From the NCBI RefSeq assembly GCF_900142525.1, contig NZ_FRBD01000023.1, positions 1 through 61,852 of the forward strand: a stretch of DNA of 61,852 bases, in the 5' to 3' direction. The notes below the pieces were generated by a model. The model was not told where the DNA came from. It saw only the letters and a program-made list of their open reading frames with translations, and ran no database searches. The translations under genes and the position numbers were made by a program. The stretch comes from Xylanibacter ruminicola (GTDB taxonomy: Bacteria > Bacteroidota > Bacteroidia > Bacteroidales > Bacteroidaceae). Shown one piece after another: positions 35,027-43,187 of the stretch; positions within the stretch are counted from its first letter, which is position 1; each line of letters begins with the position of its first letter.

Positions 35027-36013
35027 ATGAAAAAGATTTTATTTGCAGCACTTTTTGTGCTCGCTGCTCTGCCTGTTGTGGCTCAGCAAACTCATTTCAC
35101 CGTTAATGGTACCTCTAGCAAGAATGGCGCTAAGGTGGTTGTTTTTAATAATGCAACCCGTGCTCTGTTAGGCTCAGCAGTTGTAGCCGATGGTAAGTTC
35201 GTTATTAGTGGCGATGCCGATAAGAATGCGCTTATGTCGGTAGGCGAGGAGAAGGGATCTTGGATGACTCTCTTCTTCAACGATGGTACACCTGTGAGCG
35301 TAAATCTCGACGATAATACCCTTATGGGATCACCTGTAAACGAACGTCTGGTGCGTTACGATCTGGCTTGTGCAAATCCTAACCCTACTGCTGTTGAGAA
35401 GATTTTTATGGATGAGCGCAACAACTTTATTCCCGTTGCCTTCATCGAGGAGTATGCCGAGCACTTCGGTATGGAGCGTCTTGATAGTATCGTAAATACA
35501 AGCCCTGCTTGGACCTCACATCCTTTGGCTAAGGCTAAGTTACAGTACATTGCTCAGGAGATGGCTATCGAGGCTCAGAAGAAGGCTTTTATCGGTCAGC
35601 AGTTCACCGACCTTGAGGAGGCCGATGTCGATGGTAAGATGCATAAACTCAGCGAGTATGTAGGCAAGGGCCGTTGGGTACTAGTGGACTTCTGGGCATC
35701 ATGGTGTGGTCCCTGTCGCCGTGAGATGCCAAATGTGGTAGCTGCCTATGATAAGTATCATGCCAAAGGTTTTGATGTAGTCGGTCTATCGTTCGACAGC
35801 AAGAAAGAAGCTTGGGTTAAGGCTATCGAGCAGCTCAAGATGCCTTGGGTACATCTTTCTGATCTCAAATTCTGGCGTACGGTTGCTTCCGAGGTGTATA
35901 GCGTTAACAGTATCCCTGATAACTTACTTATCGACCCGCAGGGTAAGATCGTGGCTCGTGGTCTTCGTGCTGAAGGTCTGCATGCTAAGCTCAAAGAAAT
36001 ATTTGGTGAATAA
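35027..36013 (+). CDS. TlpA-like thiol-disulfide oxidoreductase with DUF4369
   Basis: The 328 residues comprise a signal peptide (VVAQQT), an N-terminal DUF4369-type beta domain (about 25-130), a helical linker and a thioredoxin fold (about 190-328) with WCGPC in VDFWASWCGPCRREMP. It would reduce or shuffle disulfides in the periplasm, attached through its signal or free. It starts 14 bases after the thioesterase, so it is probably in the same transcript, though its role there is unclear. Confidence 0.92.
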   Translation: MKKILFAALFVLAALPVVAQQTHFTVNGTSSKNGAKVVVFNNATRALLGSAVVADGKFVISGDADKNALMSVGEEKGSWMTLFFNDGTPVSVNLDDNTLMGSPVNERLVRYDLACANPNPTAVEKIFMDERNNFIPVAFIEEYAEHFGMERLDSIVNTSPAWTSHPLAKAKLQYIAQEMAIEAQKKAFIGQQFTDLEEADVDGKMHKLSEYVGKGRWVLVDFWASWCGPCRREMPNVVAAYDKYHAKGFDVVGLSFDSKKEAWVKAIEQLKMPWVHLSDLKFWRTVASEVYSVNSIPDNLLIDPQGKIVARGLRAEGLHAKLKEIFGE

Positions 36014-36035
36014 TATTTTGCAATAGTTATAAATA

Positions 36036-36941
36036 ATGTCCATATTTCAACGGCCTGCATGGGTAGTTGTGTTTGCCCTGACGGCTGCTATAGCATGGGG
36101 ATGGGCATTCCCACTTATCAAAATTGGCTTTAATGCCTTTGGTATTACTGCCGACATGACTGGTAGCAAGATGCTTTTTGCTGGCATCCGTTTTGCTGCA
36201 GCAGGCATGATTGTATTGTCGGTGGCTCGTGTCAATGGGCGGTCGTTTAAGGCAAACTGGAGAATAGATTGGAGTTTCATCCTGGCCTTTGCGCTGATGA
36301 ACACCACACTTCACTATTTCTTCTTTTATATTGGCATGTCACATAGCGAAGGCTCAAGAGCTGCTATCCTTAATTCGTTGAGCACATTCCTTGTGGTATT
36401 ACTGGCCTGTGCTTGTTTTAAGAGCGACAAGCTTACGTCACGTAAGATTCTTGGTTGTGTCGTTGGATTCAGCGGCATTTTGGCTTTGAATCTTGGAGGT
36501 GCTGAAAGCGGATTATTTACGTTGTTGGGCGATGGTATGATAATACTTAATGCCATTTGTGGAGCACTTTCTAACCTGATGACCAGAGGACTAAGCCGTA
36601 GGGTAGATGTGTTTGTTGGTACGGGCTATAGTTTATCTATCGGAGGATTGTTGCTTGTTGCTTTAGGATTGATTCTTGGTGGAACTCTGCCAAATATCAA
36701 TTTGCTTGGCATTATTTGTCTCGTCTTGTTAATAGCTATCTCTGCTATCGGATTCGCACTCTACAACAAACTGCTCAGTTGCAATCCGGTGGGAAAGGTT
36801 GCCATTTACAATTCGCTGATTCCAATAGTAGGTGCTGTTACCTCGTGTCTTTGTCTCGGAGAGACCTTCCATTTGAAATATGCACTCGCTGGAGGTCTTG
36901 CTGCACTTGGCATTTATATAATCAATAAAGGGAAGAATTAG
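36036..36941 (+). CDS. EamA-family DMT transporter
   Basis: A 301-residue inner-membrane protein with ten hydrophobic helices in two EamA repeats. GWAFPLIKIGF lies in helix 1, and IYNSLIPIVGAVTSCLCLGE in helix 9 (shown in part). Members export amino acids or other metabolites. Its position after branched-chain biosynthesis genes suggests amino-acid efflux, but the substrate cannot be read from sequence. Confidence 0.88.
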   Translation: MSIFQRPAWVVVFALTAAIAWGWAFPLIKIGFNAFGITADMTGSKMLFAGIRFAAAGMIVLSVARVNGRSFKANWRIDWSFILAFALMNTTLHYFFFYIGMSHSEGSRAAILNSLSTFLVVLLACACFKSDKLTSRKILGCVVGFSGILALNLGGAESGLFTLLGDGMIILNAICGALSNLMTRGLSRRVDVFVGTGYSLSIGGLLLVALGLILGGTLPNINLLGIICLVLLIAISAIGFALYNKLLSCNPVGKVAIYNSLIPIVGAVTSCLCLGETFHLKYALAGGLAALGIYIINKGKN

Positions 36942-36954
36942 TATGACTAAGGAA

Positions 36955-36993
36955 TAAAAACAAAGAGAGGCGAGCATTCACTGCTAGCCTCTC
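36955..36993 (-). terminator. Terminator downstream of prmA
   Basis: Stem GAGAGGC/GCCTCTC (36965-36971/36987-36993) with an inner AGCA/TGCT and a TTCAC loop; leftward it is followed by TTTGTTTTTA. It could also slow transcription past eamA on the other strand, where there is no T-tract. Confidence 0.7.
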
Positions 36994-37040
36994 CCGTAAA
37001 AAACTAAATTAATCAACCATAAACCTTAACCATTAAAAAT
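36956..37040 (-). ncRNA. Candidate small RNA between eamA and prmA
   Basis: A TACCTTTG -7 box lies at 37047-37054 (leftward), with a weak -33 GTTG at 37077-37080. Transcription from it would run about 85 bases to the terminator at 36955-36993. No frame of note lies in the interval. The AACC-rich stretch (37018-37030) resembles leaders seen before other Bacteroidales genes, so this could be an orphan leader. Confidence 0.3.
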
Positions 37041-37125
37041 CGGGTGCAAAGGTACATATTTAAAATGATATACGTGCAACAATGGTGTATTATTAACAAT
37101 ATTTATATTTTATATTAATTGCATA

Positions 37126-37974
37126 TTAATACCTAAACACCAAACAAGCCCAATCGTGATCTTGAATCTGTGATTTAAGAGAAATACCTAAGTTCTCAGC
37201 TTTCTCGACGAGTAGGGGAATGTCGGCTGTATAGAAGCCGCTCAGGATGAGTATGGAGCCCTGATGCATCTTGTTTACGAAACGTGGCATGTCTGACAAA
37301 AGTATATTACGGTTGATATTTGCCATGATTAAATCGAAATCGCCATCGATAGTGTCGATAATGCTTGCATCGCCTAACAGTGATGTAAAGTGATTGTCTA
37401 CTCGATTGATGACTGCATTGTGGCGGGCATTGTCGACACTCCACTCGTCAATGTCGTAGCCTATAGCCTCAGCTGCGCCATACTTGAGGGCGGCGATAGA
37501 GAGAATGCCGGTACCTGTACCGCAATCTAACACTCGGGCTCCTTTTGCGTATTGTTCTATCTGTGAACAAATCATTCTTGTAGTTTCGTGCGTACCGGTG
37601 CCGAAGGCGAGTTTAGCATCAATTTCTATCGAGATTCCACTTTTACATTCAGGTAGATGGCGTCCGTCGTGTATCACTAATTTTCCATCGGCGATTATGA
37701 TGGGATCAAATCCTTCTTGTTCCCACTGTTCGTTCCAGTCGCGATCTTCGGCTTCACGTACATTATATATTATACGAGTGCCTTCGAACGGGAAATCTTC
37801 AATACAACTGCGCAGAGTCTCTTCGTCGAACAGATTCTGTTGAACATATCCCTTAATACCGGTTTCTGTTTCCTCGAAAGTTTCAAAACCTGCCTCGCCA
37901 GCAAGTGCTGCAAGCAGATCGGTAGCATCAGCCGATAGGGGCGAAATGGTGAATTCTACTTCAAAATACTTCAT
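37126..37974 (-). CDS. prmA: Ribosomal protein L11 methyltransferase
   Basis: 282 residues, near the usual length. A small N-terminal L11-recognition domain (1-70) precedes the methyltransferase core: FGTGTHETTRM, LDCGTGTGILSIAALKYGA (SAM site), and MANINRNILL as the catalytic NxN-type segment. It trimethylates L11. It stands alone and divergent from the Tyr/Trp-rich gene. Confidence 0.95.
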   Translation of the reverse strand: MKYFEVEFTISPLSADATDLLAALAGEAGFETFEETETGIKGYVQQNLFDEETLRSCIEDFPFEGTRIIYNVREAEDRDWNEQWEQEGFDPIIIADGKLVIHDGRHLPECKSGISIEIDAKLAFGTGTHETTRMICSQIEQYAKGARVLDCGTGTGILSIAALKYGAAEAIGYDIDEWSVDNARHNAVINRVDNHFTSLLGDASIIDTIDGDFDLIMANINRNILLSDMPRFVNKMHQGSILILSGFYTADIPLLVEKAENLGISLKSQIQDHDWACLVFRY

Positions 37975-38010
37975 ATTTTAGTTAATTTTTGAGGCAAAAT
38001 TACAAAAAAT

Positions 38011-38047
38011 AGGGAAAATCCTATCAAAAGTTAGGGTTTTTCCCTAA
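38011..38047. promoter_or_regulatory. Palindromic site between divergent prmA and the Tyr/Trp-rich gene
   Basis: AGGGAAAATCCTA at 38011 mirrors TAGGGTTTTTCCCT ending at 38045, and inside it TTAGGG-TTTTT-CCCTAA forms a tight 17-bp palindrome. It lies between the prmA -7 box (TAATTTTG leftward, 37995-38002) and the rightward -7 box TATTTTTG (38068-38075), so it could be a shared operator. Confidence 0.4.
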
Positions 38048-38104
38048 TTTTGCACTAAAATTCGTTGTATTTTTGCAGCGTGAATCATTAAAACGTATAA
38101 GAAG

Positions 38105-39106
38105 ATGAAGAAACTGTTATTAATTTCAATGCTGATCGGAGCCATGCCTCTGGCAATGATGGCTCAGGATGACGATCTCTACTTTGTACCGAAAAAGAAA
38201 AAGGCACAAGTTGAGAAGGTGAAGGAATACACCCCCATGGTGGCTCCACAGCCTAAAGCCGAGAGCAGCTATGAGGTGATAGACGGTGATACGAGCAAAC
38301 TAGACGTAATCGACTTCACAGAAGGAAGAGGTGTTTATCCATCAGATACATTAGAAACTGAGGACTATGCCTTGACCAAGAAGATGATGCGTTTTGACGA
38401 CTACGAAGTAAGCGACAACTCTGCTTTCTGGGCAGGATATAATGCTGGTAGAAGCAGTATGTTTGCGTGGCACTCACCTTGGTATTATAGCCGCTACGGA
38501 TTTGGCTGGTACGATCCCTGGTATTCGCCTTGGTATTACGGCTCATGGTATAGCCCCTATTATTATAGCTGGTATGATCCCTGGTACTATGGATGGTATG
38601 ACCCATTCTACACTTCATGGGGATGGCCATATTACGGATATTATAGCTGGTACTCGCCATATTGGTACGGTGGATACTATCCTTATTATCCACATTATCC
38701 TGGCGGAGGTGGTCATCATATCGCTTACCGAGGAACAGGCAATGCAGGTACTATAGATGTTCACGGACGTACTGACTATCGCTCAGCACATCGTAATACA
38801 GTATCCACCAATAGTCAGCGTATGGGCAGCTTGAGAGATAGGGCTAGCAGCATGAGTGGAAATCGTGTGTATAATAACAATGGAAGCAATAGTAATAGCC
38901 AGCGAGTAGGTCGCCGTACAATCGATAACGGAAACGTTTATAACAACTCATCACGTTCTTCGTCTACCTATAGCAGTCCGTCGCGCTCCTCGTCAAGTAG
39001 TAGTGGTAGCTTCGGTGGCGGTGGACGTTCTGGCGGCGGCTTCAGCGGTGGTGGCAGAAGTGGCGGCGGAAGCGGTGGCGGAAGCCATATGGGCGGACGT
39101 CGTTAA
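38105..39106 (+). CDS. Secreted Tyr/Trp-rich, Gly/Ser-tailed protein
   Basis: 333 residues with a signal peptide (AMMAQDD). Residues about 25-110 are charged and probably folded. Residues about 113-200 are an aromatic array in which WYDPWY, SPWYYG and GWYDPF recur, with around half Tyr/Trp. Then comes a His/Gly turn (GGGGHH) and a 130-residue Asn/Ser then Gly/Ser-rich disordered tail ending SGGGSHMGGRR. I do not recognise an enzyme domain. Similar proteins sit next to FadL-like porins in related genomes. Possible roles are surface adhesion, aggregation or matrix; none is shown. Confidence 0.85.
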   Translation: MKKLLLISMLIGAMPLAMMAQDDDLYFVPKKKKAQVEKVKEYTPMVAPQPKAESSYEVIDGDTSKLDVIDFTEGRGVYPSDTLETEDYALTKKMMRFDDYEVSDNSAFWAGYNAGRSSMFAWHSPWYYSRYGFGWYDPWYSPWYYGSWYSPYYYSWYDPWYYGWYDPFYTSWGWPYYGYYSWYSPYWYGGYYPYYPHYPGGGGHHIAYRGTGNAGTIDVHGRTDYRSAHRNTVSTNSQRMGSLRDRASSMSGNRVYNNNGSNSNSQRVGRRTIDNGNVYNNSSRSSSTYSSPSRSSSSSSGSFGGGGRSGGGFSGGGRSGGGSGGGSHMGGRR

Positions 39107-39144
39107 CGGATTGATATAATGTTTTTTTGAAAATATAGAATATT

Positions 39145-40791
39145 ATGAAGAAGATTATTATTGCAGCTATGGCCTTGGCATTAGTATTGCCGGCAGCTGC
39201 ACAGGATACATATGAAAGCGCCCGTCTATTGGGCAGCGATTTGAATGGAACAGCCCGATATGTGGGTATGGGAGGAGCAATGGAAGCACTGGGTGCTGAT
39301 ATTTCCACCATGAGTACAAACCCGGCTGGTATAGGCCTTTTCCGTCACTCCAATGTTAGTACGAGTTTTGGTTTTGTGTCGCAGGCAGATGCAAAGGAGT
39401 TTGACGGACTGAGTAAGACCAATATGAGTTTTGATCAGATAGGATTTGTTTACTCTGCTAAAGTCAGCCCTACATCGTTTGTAAACGTTGGATTCAACTA
39501 CCATAAGAGTAAGAACTTCGACCAGATCCTTTCGGCAGCAAACTCTTTGAGTGGTTGTTCGCAGAACGGCCTGACTTATGTGAAAGGTCTGAGGGGAACA
39601 GAATATAATGGTGGTTACACTCTTGATTATAATAAGGATAAATATATTATGGGGTGGGATGGAGATCCTAACAAAGTAAGCAATCCTTATCGTTCGTACT
39701 GCTTCAATGAGGCCGACTATATGAATGCCAATTCTCTTATGCTTACAGAGATTTTTGATGGTCAGGGTAAGTTCCTGGATTGGAGTATTGATTATCTTGA
39801 TGCAAACAGATATTCATTTGACAGAGCACACAGAGGCTGGATAGCCGATTTCGACTTCAACCTGAGCGGGAACTACAATGACCGTTTCTTCTGGGGTCTG
39901 ACTGTTGGCGTGAAAGATGTTCGTTATAAGGGCTATTCTGAGTATGCCGAATCGTTAGTGATGCATGATCAACAGGGTAAAGAAGTAAGTGCAGGTTCTG
40001 TAGCTATTGGCGACGAGCGCAAGATAAAAGGTAATGGTGTTGACATAAAACTTGGATTCATTGTTCGCCCATTAGAGGAGTCGCCATTCAGAATAGGTGC
40101 ATATGTACATACTCCAACATGGTATCAGCTTACAACGAGCAATTCGTCACAATTGTTGAATAATGCATTTGACTACAATAACAAGCCGATTGGAGCATAT
40201 GATGATTGTTCTAGCGCTCAAGAATACGAATTTTCATTCCACACACCTTGGAAGTTCGGTTTGAGTCTGGGTACAACAGTAGGCACACAGCTGGCACTCG
40301 GTGCAGGATTCGAATATACGGACTATAGTGCTAGTCAGAATCGCATAATCGACGGTTACGACTATTATGACAATGCTCAGACATCAAAAGATGTTCAAAT
40401 GAAGTATAACACCGAGAAGTCGCTGAAGGGTGTTTCTACATTCAAAGCAGGCCTGGAGTATAAGCCTGTACCAGAAGTTGCTCTGCGATTGGGTTATAAC
40501 TACTTGACCAGCGGTTACAAGACTGAAGGTGTGCGCGATATGACTGTTGACAGCCCAGGTACCATGTATGCTTCGACAACCGACTATGTGAATTGGAAGG
40601 ATACTCAGCGCCTGACCTGTGGTGTAGGTTTCAAGGTTGGTAAGATGAACATCGATCTGGCCTACCAGTTGAGCAAGACTGATGGTGATTTCCATCCTTT
40701 CCAGCAGTATGAATCAGGTATTAATACAGGTATTGCAAAAGTTACTAATAAGCGTAATCAGGCATTGTTGACACTGGGATACACCTTCTGA
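39145..40791 (+). CDS. OmpP1/FadL-family outer-membrane transporter
   Basis: 548 residues with a signal peptide (PAAAQDTY). The N-terminal hatch region has YVGMGGAMEALGADISTMSTNPAGIGLFR, the mark of the FadL/TodX/OmpP1 family. The rest is a long barrel ending in LLTLGYTF. Such proteins take up hydrophobic compounds. It follows the Tyr/Trp-rich gene by 38 bases and ends before a strong terminator, so the two form a unit. Confidence 0.9.
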   Translation: MKKIIIAAMALALVLPAAAQDTYESARLLGSDLNGTARYVGMGGAMEALGADISTMSTNPAGIGLFRHSNVSTSFGFVSQADAKEFDGLSKTNMSFDQIGFVYSAKVSPTSFVNVGFNYHKSKNFDQILSAANSLSGCSQNGLTYVKGLRGTEYNGGYTLDYNKDKYIMGWDGDPNKVSNPYRSYCFNEADYMNANSLMLTEIFDGQGKFLDWSIDYLDANRYSFDRAHRGWIADFDFNLSGNYNDRFFWGLTVGVKDVRYKGYSEYAESLVMHDQQGKEVSAGSVAIGDERKIKGNGVDIKLGFIVRPLEESPFRIGAYVHTPTWYQLTTSNSSQLLNNAFDYNNKPIGAYDDCSSAQEYEFSFHTPWKFGLSLGTTVGTQLALGAGFEYTDYSASQNRIIDGYDYYDNAQTSKDVQMKYNTEKSLKGVSTFKAGLEYKPVPEVALRLGYNYLTSGYKTEGVRDMTVDSPGTMYASTTDYVNWKDTQRLTCGVGFKVGKMNIDLAYQLSKTDGDFHPFQQYESGINTGIAKVTNKRNQALLTLGYTF

Positions 40792-40820
40792 TAACTATCA
40801 AAATTGAAAAGTGATTGAAT

Positions 40821-40857
40821 AAAAATACGGCTTATGCAAATTAAGCCGTATTTTTTT
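40821..40857 (+). terminator. Terminator after the FadL-like gene
   Basis: The 12-bp arms AAATACGGCTTA (40823-40834) and TAAGCCGTATTT (40842-40853) pair, followed by T7. The T-tract also forms part of the next promoter's -33 box. Confidence 0.9.
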
Positions 40858-40886
40858 GGCTGTTTGCGAAAATAGTAGTACCTTTG
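40855..40886 (+). promoter_or_regulatory. Promoter of the ior operon
   Basis: TTTG (40855-40858), 20 bases, TACCTTTG (40879-40886). The -33 box overlaps the previous terminator's T-tract. Confidence 0.7.
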
Positions 40887-40920
40887 CCGAAGATAGTAAA
40901 ATATCGCATCACTGAAAATC

Positions 40921-40952
40921 GTAAAATTGTAAAATAGTAAAATAGTAAAATG
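40921..40952 (+). repeat. 8-bp tandem array containing the iorA start
   Basis: Four units GTAAAATT, GTAAAATA, GTAAAATA, GTAAAATG; the iorA ATG (40950-40952) is the end of the last unit. Confidence 0.9.
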
Positions 40953-42554
40953 AAAAAGCTTTTATTGGGAGATGAGGCTATTGCTCAAGGCGCTATCGAT
41001 GCAGGCTTGAGTGGTGTATATGCCTATCCCGGCACTCCATCAACGGAGATTACGGAGTATATCCAGGAGTCACCTATTGCCAAGGAGCGCAACATTCATC
41101 GCCGTTGGAGTACTAACGAGAAGACGGCTATGGAGGCTGCATTAGGTATGTCGTATATGGGCAAGAGGGCACTGGTGTGTATGAAACATGTGGGACTGAA
41201 CGTTTGTGCCGACCCATTCGTTAACTCGGCTATGACGGGTACTAATGGTGGAGTAGTGGTGTTGGTGGCCGACGACCCATCAATGCATTCATCGCAGGAC
41301 GAGCAGGATTCGCGTTTCTATGCTAAGTTCGCCATGATTCCTACACTAGAGCCCAGCAGTCAGCAGGAAGCCTACGATATGATGCAGGAAGCTTTCGATC
41401 TGAGCGAGCAGCTACATTTGCCTATACTAATGCGTGTTACAACACGTATGGCCCATAGTCGTGCCGTAGTAGATGTGAAGGAAGAGTCTCGTCCCCAAAA
41501 CGAGCTTAACTACAATGCTCAGGCTTCTAACTGGGTACTATTGCCTGCTTTTGCACGCAAGCGTAATGTGGTAGTAACAGGTCAGCAGCCCTTGTTAGAG
41601 CAGATGGCCGTAGATAGCAAATATAATAAGTATATCGATGGTACCGATCATAAGCTTGGTGTTATTGCCAGCGGTATAGCCTATAACTATCTGATGGAGT
41701 GCTATCCTGAGGGTTGTCTGTTCCCTGTACTTAAGATTTCTCAGTATCCTATCCCCAAGAAACTCATCCGTCGCATGACTGACGATTGCGAGCAGGTGCT
41801 GATAGCCGAGGAGGGGCAGCCATTTATCGAGGATCAGGTTCGTGGTGTGATGCCTGGTAATGCTGTTATTAAGGGAAGACTGACAGGCGAACTGCCTCGT
41901 ACAGGCGAGCTGAATCCTGACTTCTTGAAGAAAGCCTTAGGTATTGAGAGCAGCGAGAGCTATGCTCCATGTGAGGATGTAACTCCACGTCCACCCGCAC
42001 TCTGTCAGGGTTGTGGACACCGTGATGTTTATACCGCTCTGAACGAGGTGCTGAAGGAGTATCCAAATGCACGTGTTTTTGGTGATATCGGTTGCTATAC
42101 ACTAGGATTCCTTCCTCCATACAAAGCTATCCACAGCTGTGTTGATATGGGTGCTTCTATCACGATGGCTAAGGGTGCCAGCGACGCTGGTCAGTGGCCT
42201 GCTGTTGCTATTATCGGCGACTCAACCTTTACCCACAGCGGTATGACAGGTCTGCTTGATGCTATCAACGAGAATGCCGACATCACTGTTATCATCAGCG
42301 ATAACCTGACAACTGCTATGACTGGCGGACAGGATTCGGCTGGTACTAACAAGTTCGAGGCTATCTGTAAGGGTCTAGGACTTTCGGAGGATCACCTGAA
42401 GGTGGTAAATCCTATACCAAAGAATATGCCAGAGATAACTGCAACCATTCGCGAGGAGATTAACTATCACGGAGTAAGTGTTATCATCCCGCGTCGTGAG
42501 TGTATGCAGACTTTGCAGCGCCACCTGAAGCAGAAAAAGGCTGCGGCTAAATAG
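40950..42554 (+). CDS. iorA: Indolepyruvate ferredoxin oxidoreductase, alpha subunit
   Basis: 534 residues. The N-terminal pyrimidine-binding domain (AYPGTPSTEI, KHVGLNVCADPF) and C-terminal ThDP domain (CQGCGHRDVY, GDSTFTHSGMTGL) are present. The C-terminal 4Fe-4S domain of archaeal IorA is absent, so electrons must pass to an outside ferredoxin directly. It decarboxylates aryl pyruvates from aromatic amino acids to aryl-acetyl-CoA. It is followed by iorB and an aminotransferase, which together form the pathway. Confidence 0.93.
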   Translation: MKKLLLGDEAIAQGAIDAGLSGVYAYPGTPSTEITEYIQESPIAKERNIHRRWSTNEKTAMEAALGMSYMGKRALVCMKHVGLNVCADPFVNSAMTGTNGGVVVLVADDPSMHSSQDEQDSRFYAKFAMIPTLEPSSQQEAYDMMQEAFDLSEQLHLPILMRVTTRMAHSRAVVDVKEESRPQNELNYNAQASNWVLLPAFARKRNVVVTGQQPLLEQMAVDSKYNKYIDGTDHKLGVIASGIAYNYLMECYPEGCLFPVLKISQYPIPKKLIRRMTDDCEQVLIAEEGQPFIEDQVRGVMPGNAVIKGRLTGELPRTGELNPDFLKKALGIESSESYAPCEDVTPRPPALCQGCGHRDVYTALNEVLKEYPNARVFGDIGCYTLGFLPPYKAIHSCVDMGASITMAKGASDAGQWPAVAIIGDSTFTHSGMTGLLDAINENADITVIISDNLTTAMTGGQDSAGTNKFEAICKGLGLSEDHLKVVNPIPKNMPEITATIREEINYHGVSVIIPRRECMQTLQRHLKQKKAAAK

Positions 42555-42586
42555 TGAAATAGTGAAATGGTCAAATACTGAAATAA
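42555..42586 (+). repeat. 8-bp tandem array between iorA and iorB
   Basis: Four octamers start right after the iorA stop: TGAAATAG, TGAAATGG, TCAAATAC, TGAAATAA, ending 4 bases before the iorB ATG. Confidence 0.85.
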
Positions 42587-42590
42587 AACA

Positions 42591-43163
42591 ATGAAGACAG
42601 ATATAATACTTTGTGGAGTAGGAGGTCAGGGAATCCTTTCAATTGCTACCATCATTGGCGAGGCTGCCATGAAGGAGAACCTCTATATCAAACAGGCCGA
42701 GGTACACGGAATGAGTCAGCGTGGTGGCGATGTTCAGAGTAATCTGCGAATATCGAGCAATCCCATCAATAGCGATTTGATTCCTCTAGGTGGTGCAGAT
42801 GTTATCATCTCGATGGAGCCAATGGAGGCCCTGCGATATTTGCCATTCTTGGCTAAGGATGGGTGGATTATTACTTCGAGCGCTCCTTTCGTAAACATTC
42901 CTAACTATCCTGATATTGAGACGATTAAGAAGGATTTAGAGAATGTAAAGAATGTGATTGTTCTCGATATTGAGCAGGCAGCTAAAGATAATGGTGTGCC
43001 ACGTAGTGCTAATGTTATCCTTCTAGGTGCTGCTCAGAAGGCATTAGGTATTGAGTACGATAAACTTGAGGATGCTATCCGTCGTGTTTTTGCCCGTAAA
43101 GGCGATGCTATTGTAGATGCAAACATCAAAGCATTAGCCATTGGCCGTGCAGCTCAGAAGTAA
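42591..43163 (+). CDS. iorB: Indolepyruvate ferredoxin oxidoreductase, beta subunit
   Basis: 190 residues of the gamma-type oxidoreductase domain: GVGGQGILSIATIIGEAA at the N-terminus, EVHGMSQRGGDVQSNLRI and EPMEALRY. It completes the IorAB enzyme. An AT-rich spacer of 24 bases precedes the aminotransferase. Confidence 0.95.
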   Translation: MKTDIILCGVGGQGILSIATIIGEAAMKENLYIKQAEVHGMSQRGGDVQSNLRISSNPINSDLIPLGGADVIISMEPMEALRYLPFLAKDGWIITSSAPFVNIPNYPDIETIKKDLENVKNVIVLDIEQAAKDNGVPRSANVILLGAAQKALGIEYDKLEDAIRRVFARKGDAIVDANIKALAIGRAAQK

Positions 43164-43187
43164 AATTCTAAATATTCAAATTGTCCA

